From NCBI GenBank assembly GCA_003117195.1, contig BDSI01000031.1, positions 99,501 through 163,500 on the forward strand: a DNA stretch of 64,000 bases, in the 5' to 3' direction. Shown piece by piece: positions 48,129 through 57,786 of the stretch. This stretch comes from Eudorina sp. 2006-703-Eu-15 (Eukaryota > Chlorophyta > Chlorophyceae > Chlamydomonadales > Volvocaceae). Each line of letters begins with the position of its first letter. Positions within the stretch are counted from its first letter, which is position 1. The notes beneath the pieces were generated by a model that was not told the origin of the DNA, made no database searches, and worked only from the letters and a program-made list of their open reading frames with translations. The position numbers were made by a program, and so were the translations under genes.

Positions 48129-49736
48129 TCACAACAGGTTCGCCACCAGGCCGCCCGACAACCCGTTGGAGACCACCGGCGCCTGCCGCATCTGGCTGGG
48201 CTGGGCGGCCCCGTGGTGCCCCGCCCCGCCGATGAAGTCGCCGAACGGATCGTCCGAGGCCGCGGCCGCCGGAGACGTCCCCTGAGGCCCATTGCTGGCA
48301 GCGGCGGCCCCCGTCGACGGCGCCGTGTCAAAGAGCCGCAGCACCTCGTCCGTGGCCTTCAAGTTGGAGGGGTGGCGCTTGTGGTGGCTGCCGCGGACGT
48401 GCGGGATGGCGTCCCCATGGGATAACGCCGAGGAGCTGAACGAGAAGGGATCCGCGGACGCAGCAGCTGCCGCTGCGGGCGCGGAGGGTGCCGTCATGGA
48501 TTCCATGACGTGGTGGATCGTAAGGCCCGCCAGCAGATCTTCGGCGTCGTACCCGGCGACACCGTTACCGTTCTGCCCCGTCCCGTTGGGGGCGTTGGAT
48601 GCCCGCCCGTGTGTGTGCGCGTGCGTGTGCGTGTGGGTGTTGGCACCCGTCTGGTGCACGCCGTTAGCGTGGTAGTTACCGAAATCCAGCTCCGGCTGTG
48701 TGACGCTCTGCGTCTTGCTGTGGCCGCCCAGGCGAGACGGCTGGGTGGCGGCGGGCGCCCCTGTGCCCATCGCTGTGCTCACGCCTTCGCTGATCGAGTG
48801 GCTGCGCTGGTGGCCGAGGCCCGAGGTGGCCGCTGCCGCGACGGAGCTGCCGCCCGCAGGCGGCGCCTGGCCACCCAGCAGCGACCCCGACCACTCCGAG
48901 GCCGCCACCAGCTGCGCCAGCGCGGGCGAGGACGCCGAGGCAGGCGGCGGCGCCGCGGCGTGGAAGTCAGTCCACTCCAGGATGTTCAACTGCGAGTTCG
49001 CCGGCGGCGCAGCGGCGGCGGGCTGGTGCACCGCCGGGCGCGGCGGCGCTGAGACGAAGGACCCGAAGGGGTCGCTGCTGGCCGGCGCCGCCGGCGGTGA
49101 CGACGGCATGGTCGAAACGGTCAGGTCGTCGAAGCCGCCCAGCAGATCCACGGTCATGGGGGCAGGGGGCTTGGTCGGGGTGGTGCCGTTGGACGGCTGG
49201 TTGAGGGTCGTGGCCGTGGCCGCCAGCGCCGGCCCGTCCGTCGCAGGCGCGGCTGGCGGCGAGTGAACTGCTTCCGATGAGTCCGCACCGTAGGGGTGGT
49301 TGAGGTAATTGTCAATTGTGGGCGGCTGCGCATCGGTGGCTGCGAAGGCTCGGTCCACGTACTTCGCTCGGATGAAGGCGGCAAGTTCGGGGTTGGGGTT
49401 GCCGCTCGGTGGTCGCCTGAAATCTTTGGGTAGTCGTGCCTCCCAGTAGCGGTTACCTTTCACATTGCCCATGACACGGCAGAATTCCACTTGCTTGGGA
49501 AGCCATGTGTCCAGGTTGCACGACCGCACTTGGGAAATGTGAACGCCGAGTGACCGATGAATGCCCGAGCAGGTTAAGCACACGAAGACGCCCAGATTGA
49601 CACTTGCCCAGGTTGGGTTACGGGTCTTGCAGTCTGCGCAGCTCTTGTTCCCCTCCTCTTTCAGGATGGTCGCGAGTATACGTTTATGCCGCTCATTCTG
49701 CTCATCGGTCACACTGCGTTTACTGTTGAAGTTCAT
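48129..49736 (-). CDS. ArfGAP, AGD5/SMAP-like (535 aa, single exon)
   Basis: One uninterrupted frame, rare in this intron-rich window. The N-terminal 130 residues are a complete ArfGAP zinc-finger domain: C33-x2-C36-x16-C53-x2-C56 (CADCKTRN...VFVCLTC), with the arginine finger in SGIHRSLGVH (R61) and VEFCRVMGNVKGNRYWEARL following. This activates GTP hydrolysis on Arf GTPases in vesicle budding. The layout (domain at the extreme N terminus, long disordered tail, no PH or ankyrin) resembles plant AGD5/NEV and animal SMAP proteins. The tail has three DPF motifs (SDPFGSF, ADPFSFS, DDPFGDF), which in other endocytic proteins bind AP-2 appendage domains, and an IHH... His/Thr repeat coded by a TG microsatellite. 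The lack of introns could mean retroposition, but domain and frame are intact. Confidence 0.92.
   Translation of the reverse strand: MNFNSKRSVTDEQNERHKRILATILKEEGNKSCADCKTRNPTWASVNLGVFVCLTCSGIHRSLGVHISQVRSCNLDTWLPKQVEFCRVMGNVKGNRYWEARLPKDFRRPPSGNPNPELAAFIRAKYVDRAFAATDAQPPTIDNYLNHPYGADSSEAVHSPPAAPATDGPALAATATTLNQPSNGTTPTKPPAPMTVDLLGGFDDLTVSTMPSSPPAAPASSDPFGSFVSAPPRPAVHQPAAAAPPANSQLNILEWTDFHAAAPPPASASSPALAQLVAASEWSGSLLGGQAPPAGGSSVAAAATSGLGHQRSHSISEGVSTAMGTGAPAATQPSRLGGHSKTQSVTQPELDFGNYHANGVHQTGANTHTHTHAHTHGRASNAPNGTGQNGNGVAGYDAEDLLAGLTIHHVMESMTAPSAPAAAAAASADPFSFSSSALSHGDAIPHVRGSHHKRHPSNLKATDEVLRLFDTAPSTGAAAASNGPQGTSPAAAASDDPFGDFIGGAGHHGAAQPSQMRQAPVVSNGLSGGLVANLL
48608..48641. repeat. TG-rich microsatellite inside ArfGAP coding sequence
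   Basis: The run gtgtgtgtgcgcgtgcgtgt and its continuation encode alternating Thr/His (NTHTHTHAHTHG) on the minus strand. A dinucleotide run in coding sequence frameshifts when it slips, so its retention in frame implies selection or recent origin. Confidence 0.85.
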
Positions 49737-50985
49737 GGTACTCGTTACCTTTGCTGCGGAGCAAGAACTATAGTTTGTGGGTCAGGACACTAGAAGGCTA
49801 ATTCATATCCACGAATACAAGTGGGGTTGAGTTAATTATGTTTGTTATGTAAGGGAGATGGAATTCTTTGCCTTAAGGTACGTTTCCTTTATGCGTACGA
49901 TAATCGCTCATTGCCGAGTCGCCCTTCAAATCGCCACAAGAACTCAACTCCGATGGCTCAGATATGACTGGACGGTTCGCGAACTCTTCGTTATGCTGCT
50001 ATTGAATGTTGAACAAGAGTGAGCCCAAACTTGCACCAGTGCAACGGCCACCCGTTGCAAGGCATCATGATTGGGTACCTTTCACTGTGGATGCGCACGC
50101 ATCCGCAGCCTGCTCCAGGGCTGTTCCACTTACTTTTATGCACTGCAACGTAGCCGACCCGATGGGCATCAAAGTCTGTGTACCGTTTCACCGACATGTC
50201 TGAAGGCGTGACAAATGTCCCAGAAGATGCTGTGCGCTGACTTAAGGCGTTTCAGGTTGAAAACATTTTTGTCAACCAAATGAAGAACGGCATCGAACTT
50301 CAGTGGGCGTGATGCTGCGTTGGCGCGTGCGCTGGCACGCGGCGCAACAAACCCGTGCAGCACGTTCATCAAACAACGCAATTGCATCTCGTCACCGACC
50401 ACCTGAACACAAACTCAAACCAACACACTTTACGAACGCTGAGTCATAACAAGCGTTAACAGGCAACGATGTTCACCGTCCCCAACGACATTACATCCGG
50501 ACCAAAGCAAGAAAAAAATTAAACCAAAAATGCCGCGCCCTTCAAGGTCGCAGCTCCGTTCACAACATGCAGCGCCTTCGTACTCCCTCTCGTGGAGGTC
50601 ACTTACTGTGGGTCACATGGCATGGCTAACAAGACACGCTGTCCCGTGCGTGAGACATGGAGAAACAGATTACGCGGCAAGTGGCGCTCGGATACCAGTG
50701 CAGGCACACGTACCCGCTCGAGACTTCAGGCCCATACGGCTTTTCGGCATTCGGTGGAAGAGGTCCGTAGCATTCGTACCTTGCCCTTCGACCGACCAAG
50801 ACCGCATAGGGCCACACATTTCCGAAGAACCTACCTAGTCATTTCTGTGCAACATTACCACACACATCACGCTGCGCTCCAAAAAACCGAATCAGCGCAA
50901 CCGCCGTCCCGTACTTCAATCTTGCAGATCGGTCCCAGCAGCCCAGTCCCGACATCATGTTCCACATGGAACGCGATCCATTCCT
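49737..50985. other. ArfGAP promoter region and WD40 gene 3' region
   Basis: Two minus-strand genes flank this 1.25-kb stretch, so its right part is the WD40 3' UTR and its left part the ArfGAP upstream region. It is A/T-richer than the genes, especially 49790-49880 and 50400-50530. I see no further gene. Confidence 0.4.
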
Positions 50986-53900
50986 TTACGACTTAATCGT
51001 ACTCCCATGCGATGACACGCCGCCGCCCAGCCCGATGGTGTGCACCTCCTCGTCGCAGCATGCTGCCAAGAGCACGCCCTGCGCGTCGCCGCTCGTGGCA
51101 TCGCTGACGCCCGCGGCGGCCGCCGCAGACTGCACCAGCGCCAGGGCGTGCACGGGCCGCTGCATCCGCACCGTGAACAGCAGCTCCACATTGCCCAGGC
51201 CGTGCTGTGGGCAATGGTCGTATGTTGCGCGGGCACGTAGCCAATTGTGGTGGATGGATGGGGAGGGGAGGGTGTTGTACTCAACAACCCACGACAGGTT
51301 CAAAACCACGCGTGAGGGCCACCCGGCGAAGCATGCGCCATGCCATGGCAGGTTCATGTGCTCGGGTGGAGGACCGCGCGGGGTCCCTTGCATCCAGGGG
51401 CGCCGCCACCGTGGCGCCGTCACCTTCAGGCGGCGCCAACCGTTCCCTGCTCTATCGACCGACCGAAACCCCTTCTTTTCAAAAGCGGCAGTCCCCCCGC
51501 AACCCGGCCCACCCCGCCCCAACACACACACCCCACCCCGCCCTCACCAGCTTGTACACCCGGACCATGGGCTTCGTGCCGCTGCCGCCGGCGATCACCG
51601 TCCCCGCCGCCGCGCCCGTCCCGAAGCGTGCCGCGTAGATGAGGCACCCGTCGGGCTCCGGCTGCCACCACGGCAGGTTGGTGATGAGGCGGCCGCTGCC
51701 CAGGTCCCACAGCTGCAGCGGGTGGTGGTTGCGCCAGCTGCCCGTCAGCACCATGTGTGTGCCCGGGTGCACGTCCACGGCGTCGCCGCAGATGTGCGGC
51801 CCCGAGATGGCGCGGACCGACCTGCGGACTCCAACACGGGGGTCCAACACAGCCATAGAATCAGTCACGGGCCCATCCGCATCCGTAACCCTGACGACAC
51901 AATCCTCGACGTGCAAATACCCGTGCAACGTGTGATGTGTTGAATGGGGTTTTCCGTTTTCGCGGCCACGAATTTCCAAATGTGGTCGCGGGCTCTGGAC
52001 AGGACCCGCTCTGGTCGGAGAGGCCCAAGGGGGGCCTAGCCGACACTGTCCCTCGTTCGCGCGCGCGTGTGGGGGAGGGGTGGGCACTCTTCAGCGCCCC
52101 ACCTCTTCGCGCCTGCGCCGCAAAACCTCCGCCTCACCAGCCGGCGCGCCCCATCCTACAAGTGAACCGGCCTGGGAGGTGTACTGCAGAAGATGTGTGA
52201 AAGGAGCCTTTGACCTGGTCCCCGGCTGGAGGCGCCGCGTGATGCAGTCATGCTCCCTCCCGGCAAACCCGGCATTTGACCGTCGACCAGGCAGCCCGGC
52301 CCCTCGGGTGCCGCATCCGCCCAAGCCAACAACCCCCGCCATAACAATCCCTCCCCCACACACACGCACGCAGACATACACGCACCTGTGCACGCGCAGG
52401 TCCCACACCAGCACCCGGTTGTCCCACCCGCCCGACAGCAGGATCTGCGGGCGCAGCGCGAGCGGGAGAAGCAGTCAGTGGAGAAACAGTCACTGCCACG
52501 TGCAGGCGCCTACTCAACCACCGTCCACCGATTCCGGCGCTGGCAAATTCCCAGGCACCACAGCGAAAGGTAACAAGATCCCGCGTGGTGCACCGACGGT
52601 GAGGGCCCAGGTGCGCAGAGGCAGATGGTCGCCGGGCCGCGGGGGCCCTTCGCGTCGCTGCACCGCGCACGTGACCAGCAGCCGCGCAGCGATCAAATTA
52701 GAAAGGCGGAGGGGCCCTCTGCCCAATCCGCGTTGGTTGCAAAGCCATCGCCGTCCCTGCACCCGCTCGTCGCCGTCCCTGCCGTCCCTGCAGCTCACCT
52801 GAGGGTCGTCCGGCTGCCACGCCAGGCTGAAGACGTGGTTCGTGTGGCCCGTCGTGGTGACGCCATCCCCGTGGTCGAGCGTACGGCACAACGAGCAGGT
52901 GGATTCGTCATACGCTCGGACCACGCAGTCTGAGCCGGCAGACGCGAAGAGCTGTCGGGCACGTGCGGGCGGTGGCGCAGCAGCGGGCAGGTGCTTAGGA
53001 CGCAGCGGTAGTCGCCCCCCTTTGTGTACAAGGGGGAGCACCCAACCCGAGGTGGTCACCGACAAGACAAGTGCAGCGGGAGGATGCGATGCACTTCGTT
53101 CGCTAACGCCCACATCGAGCGTGCCGGTCAAAGACCTGTCAACGTGTCAAGGCAACCTTCGGCCGCAGTCTGAACTCGCCCTGCCCGCGTTGGCCCCATG
53201 GCTGTCCCCCAAGCCAGGGCACCAGCCCGCCAGTCCACCAAGCTGGCAGCGCTGCCCACCTACCGCCCCATCTGGTCGCATCGCCAGCGTGTTGATGCGA
53301 TTGCCCTCTTCCTGGTTCGTGTGCACCACACGCCGGGTGCCCACATGCAGGTGCACGATGGCATCGCCCTGCATGGCCAGGAAAACGTCAGACGCGCAGG
53401 AGCTCGTGGGGAAAAGGGCGTGGAGGTAAGAGGAGCGGGCATCGACTGACAGAGAGCATGCGGCGACAAAGGTTGCTGCTCTTGGCCGCACAGCTTGGTG
53501 GCCGCGAGCGGCATGCAACGCTCCCAATGATAAACACGCACGGCATGGCATTTTCACGCGGACACGCTGAAGGCTCCACAGAGCTTGATGGAGGAAGGAG
53601 ATCGCTGGGCGGTGGCCGAGCGGCCATCCATCGTCCCCCACCACGTAACCGACGCATGTTGGCCCCCGTGCGCTATCCGGGCCTGTTGGACCGCCCAGGT
53701 GGGGGCTGGGGTCCACCGCCGCTTCGTATCACTATCAGACATGGCCGCACCCTGGTGGGTGGGCAACAGCAGGCGTGCCTTACACACGAAACCCTCTGCA
53801 GTTCGAAATGTCGGGTTCAAAGAGGTGCATGCACAGGCGCTTCCCCATGCACTATGGCAGTCTGAGTGGTCACCTGAGCTGCCAGCAGGAGGTTCTGCAT

Positions 53901-55103
53901 GCGACTGGCGCGTAGATCGGGCCGGAAGCACACCGAGGTGATGACGCCCTCCCCCGGGGTGCCAAACAGACCCGCTGTGGCGTTGGACCGTTGCTGCCGG
54001 CCAGCGCCGTTCGAATTGTCGAGCTCGGAAATTTTTATGGTGTCCATCGGCTCCAAGTTGTGTGGGTGCAGCAGCTGCGCGGAGTCCGCACGAAGGCGCA
54101 GACTGAGAAACGACAGCCCGCACAGCCACGCCCAGCATCAGACTGCAAGCAACATCCAAGCCTGCCGCAAAATACGTAATATGACAAGACCACGCTGCAG
54201 GGAAAATTCATGGTAGCGCCCGTCACGGCAACACCGGAAACATTTTGGCTGTGTTGTGGCAGGGCTCGGACCTCACCCGCACCGTCCCATGCCGGCCCCC
54301 CACAGCCAGCATATTGCCTGCAGACGAGGACGCGATGCAGAGAGCCTCAGAGTCCGGCCCGAGCTGGGCGGTTGCCAGCGGTTGCCTGATGTCTCCGTAG
54401 GTCACGTTCTGTGTTCGGCGCAAGAAACGCAAGATACGTATAAGGAATGCCAGTATTTGCTGTATGAGACAGGAGATGCACTGCTACGAGGATGCAAACA
54501 CCTGAACCTCGGTATACGTTAAAACGGGCAGGTAGGTGTGCTCTACCCGGCTTCGACAAGGCTAGGCCCAGCTGGTAGGGCCGATAACACTGACATCCCA
54601 TATGCAAGGCCAGGCTAAGGCCAACAGGCGTGATTCGACAATCCGGTGTCGCAATATGAAGAACGGCAGATGTGAATGGCCCTTGCGCACCCGCTCACCC
54701 GTTGCTTTGAGGGTAGCGGGTATTGCTCCTCGTCATCTTCATTTTGGCTGCGCCCCCAACGCTCTAGTGCTGCTGCCTCCGACGCTGTTAATGTATTTCG
54801 GAAGGTAAAGGATTTTCCTATTTCTTCCGCAGCTCTGCGACCGAAGCGAGAATTCGTGAAGGAGTAGGCTGTAAGGCGCTTCATGATAATTAAGGCAAGG
54901 AAACGCAATGCTCGGCTCAGGTCAACTCAAATACGCGAAATTCCCAAGAACGCGTTTCTACGACCAACTGCCATAGCAGCTTCTTACTGGCCACTATCAT
55001 CAATGTAATCTTCGTCATCGTCGAGTCCTGCTTCCTTTGTTACAGCGGGCTGGGGTCCCAGACCTCTGTTGACGGTGCGGCCGAGTCCTACGCGCGCAGA
55101 CAT
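50986..55103 (-). CDS. WD40-repeat protein of a conserved unnamed family (464 aa)
   Basis: Nine exons on the minus strand: 55103-54988, 54834-54699, 54408-54277, 54074-53874, 53368-53264, 52951-52799, 52444-52386, 51821-51548 and 51204-50986, with every phase consistent. The N terminus is acidic (GLDDDEDYIDDSGQ), then WD40 blades follow: EALCIASSSAGNMLAVGGRH, NRINTLAMRPDG, LFASAGSDCVVRAYDE, GHTNHVFSLAWQPDDPQ, ILLSGGWDNRVLVWDLR, RAISGPHICGDAVDVHPGTH, VLTGSWRNHHPLQLWDLGSG and a last blade ending in HTIGLGG. The GGWDN, GPHICGDA and TGSW-LQLWD motifs recur in uncharacterised WD40 proteins of protists and plants that I recall but cannot name. It probably serves as a propeller scaffold. It is divergent from the ankyrin/WW gene. 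Confidence 0.85.
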
Positions 55104-57786
55104 TGTAAGGGTTCAAGGTTCAAAGTTGTATGCGTTCAACTTGTATGCGGTTAAGTTGTCAACGCATTGAGTTATGCGATGTTGTACGGCAGCAAACCAC
55201 ATGACAGGAAAACACGGCCGAGGTAGTCTCCGCGACACTACGTAAACGCCGAGTTGGATCTCGGTTATGATGAAATGTAGCTCGGTCGCGTTTGGGGGTG
55301 CACACGGAAGACAGGTGCGATTGCGCCTGGCCACCGTATAGAGCTTCCAGGGACCAAGCAGGACCAAGCAGCCGGTGGATAGCCCAAAGGGAAATGGCTG
55401 TTTCCGTAACCCTGCACTGCGTCGAGTGAGCGTTACCTTCAGGAGGGATACCCCCCTCCGCGCAAAAGCGTGTCGTGAAGGGAAAGGCTAGCAACGCACC
55501 GAACCAAATTTGCAAATACTCTGGCCGCATTTCCAAAGAGCTCGGTAGCTGCAGTCTTAAGGAAACATAAGGACGAGCACGTGAGGCTGACCGCCAGTCC
55601 GGCAGACGCGGCAGAAACCCTGTCACAATCCCTGAGCGATTTGTTAATGACATGACATTGATGAACCACTGTAATCTCCCAATGCTCATGGAATGTACGG
55701 CAGTGACACCGCCACCACATTCCCACATACACATCCCCGCCACGAATCGAATGATTATATCACAGCAGGTCATCGGTGGCAGCCGAAGCCGCCCCATCAC
55801 TCACTACAGATTCAAGCCGCGCCACGGATTACCAACGGGCACTACACGGACGCTACTGACAGACATGACAGACACCACATGGACGCTCTGTGCGCCGGCG
55901 GAACCCGACCGCGTTGGCCGTGTCAGCACACACTGCATCATGGTGCGAGTCGGTATGACCTGCGGGAGCCAGCCGCTGGGAGGCAACCCGTAGCTTGGGG
56001 CGTCCGCTCAAGGGTTCCCGGTTGGCTAGGAGCCAGCCTCTGTGCCTTTCCCTTGCTGGGGCCGATGTCGTCTTGACCTTCACTTGGTAGCCGGGCCTTG
56101 GTTTCGGGCCTGCATGCGGCATCCGCTACCTGAAATATGCAAGACAGACAGTGAGGAAGAGGCCCCCGGTCCTTCCATGCGGATTGCAAGCCCCAGCAGG
56201 CCCCAATAGTTAAACTGGTATAACAGACCTCGGTGTAAATGTCAGTTCTCTCTGGGGAGAACTGACATAATAGAGAGAACTGACATGAACACCGAGGTCT
56301 GTTACACCAGAGGATCTTTGTCCCCAACGCAAACATGCCATGGGTCAACGCCGTAATGCGGGGGCCTGGGTGGGAAGGTGGGTTGAATTGTATTTCAGTG
56401 TTACAAGCGATGGAACAGGGTCTTACAGGACAGGCGATGGCTGTTCTGCATGGCAGATAACAATGGGATGGTTGGGTATTTGTTTCGGTCCAAGTTCCTC
56501 TTTTGAAGCATCTTTGTGAGGAGTTGCCTCGTCGTTTGTGCGGCGGGGCCCCGCTGGGATCTGTCCGATCTGTCGTAGTAGCCAGCTAGCTAGCCACTGA
56601 TTATCTCCTCGAGGGCTCCGCCGCAACATTCAGTCCGGCAGTGGTCCGCCAAAGAACCAACGACGCTGGGCAACCACAGTGGCAAGGAGTGCCGCAGCGC
56701 GGTGTTGGTGTAACCCGCGGATGGTTGCTGAGTGTTTCGGTCCAGGCGGCGGGCTTCCTGTGATCGCTGTGATGGTACCTGGTGATAGCTCTCGAACCCC
56801 CATGGCCACCCAGGCAAGGTTGTAGGCGACCTAGGTGATAGTTCGCTGGTTGGGTGCCTGAACGGCAAACTCTCCCGGGCTCGGCCACTAAGTCGTAAGC
56901 TATCGCCCTAAACGGGGCGGTTCCCTGCGTCCCTGGTACAGTGGTACTGTTAGCGTGAGATGAACTTCAGTGCGCTTGGTGTACCTGACCGGTGCACCTA
57001 AATGATGCGGACGTCCTTTGCAGAGTGTGGCTGAGGCCACTGTCGCCGACAAGCAGTTGGGGCCGTTGAGGGCTTTCTTGTCGCTGTGGGTATGTGTCCG
57101 GGTCCTGCGCCTCTCCTGCAGGACATGTTCGGACGTACCTATACGCCTAATACACTATCATTGGCCGTTCTTCCTGATAAGGACTTATCTCTGGACTTGC
57201 GCGCTTTACCTTCCAAAATGATGATGACCTTAAAAATGACGATGATGATGATATACTCTAAGGCCCAGACGAGCCCGGTGGCTCAGGGACCGCCCGACCA
57301 ATGAACTCGACCTGTCACGGTGTACGGCTTGCAGGAATCCAGTGCAAGCGGGCGTAGCCTTGCGAAAACAAGTTGATGTCGCAGGCTGATGTGGTCCGAT
57401 GAGTGCCGGACCTCACTGTAAGCAAGTCGTCACTGTAATGCAGTATGCTATTGTACAGCGTCCTTGTCTCTCGGCTTGCAGCCACATTTGCTTGCGCTTG
57501 GTAAAGATCAGGACTCGAGTTGAGCATGCGCAATGGACTGCAAATGGATTCAGCTAGAACTTGTATAGACGTATAGCATAACGGGAATCAACGAACCATT
57601 TTGAAATGTCGTATATTTGGCCGCCGTAACCTAAATTCCATAATCCATATTAAGAGTTGCATTATCGAAGTGTTAGTCTGTTGTGGTGATCTTGCCGGCA
57701 TAGTTCGTGTTCACGTATTGCTTGAATTGTAGTTTTCCACCGTTGCCAAATCAAGTTCGGAAGTGAACGTCATCACTAGTCAAAGG
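55104..57786. promoter_or_regulatory. Divergent upstream region of the WD40 and ankyrin/WW genes
   Basis: A 2.7-kb stretch between two start codons facing away from each other. It contains a long hairpin (separate entry) and near-palindromic and A/T-rich segments towards the right (57540-57780). Frames such as 55159-55800 minus have no recognisable homology. I see no gene. Confidence 0.45.
56215..56310. repeat. Hairpin: 39-bp inverted repeat with 18-nt loop
   Basis: Arm 56215-56253 pairs with arm 56272-56310 over 39 positions with three mismatches; the loop 56254-56271 carries a further copy of gagaactgacat found in the arm. It could be a small inverted-repeat transposon, a microRNA-type precursor or a regulatory stem. 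Confidence 0.9.

Noticed and set aside
55159..55800. 213-codon minus-strand frame upstream of the WD40 gene
   Set aside because: No homology, no codon preference like the neighbours, and it is not needed by the WD40 model, whose ATG at 55103 is well placed.
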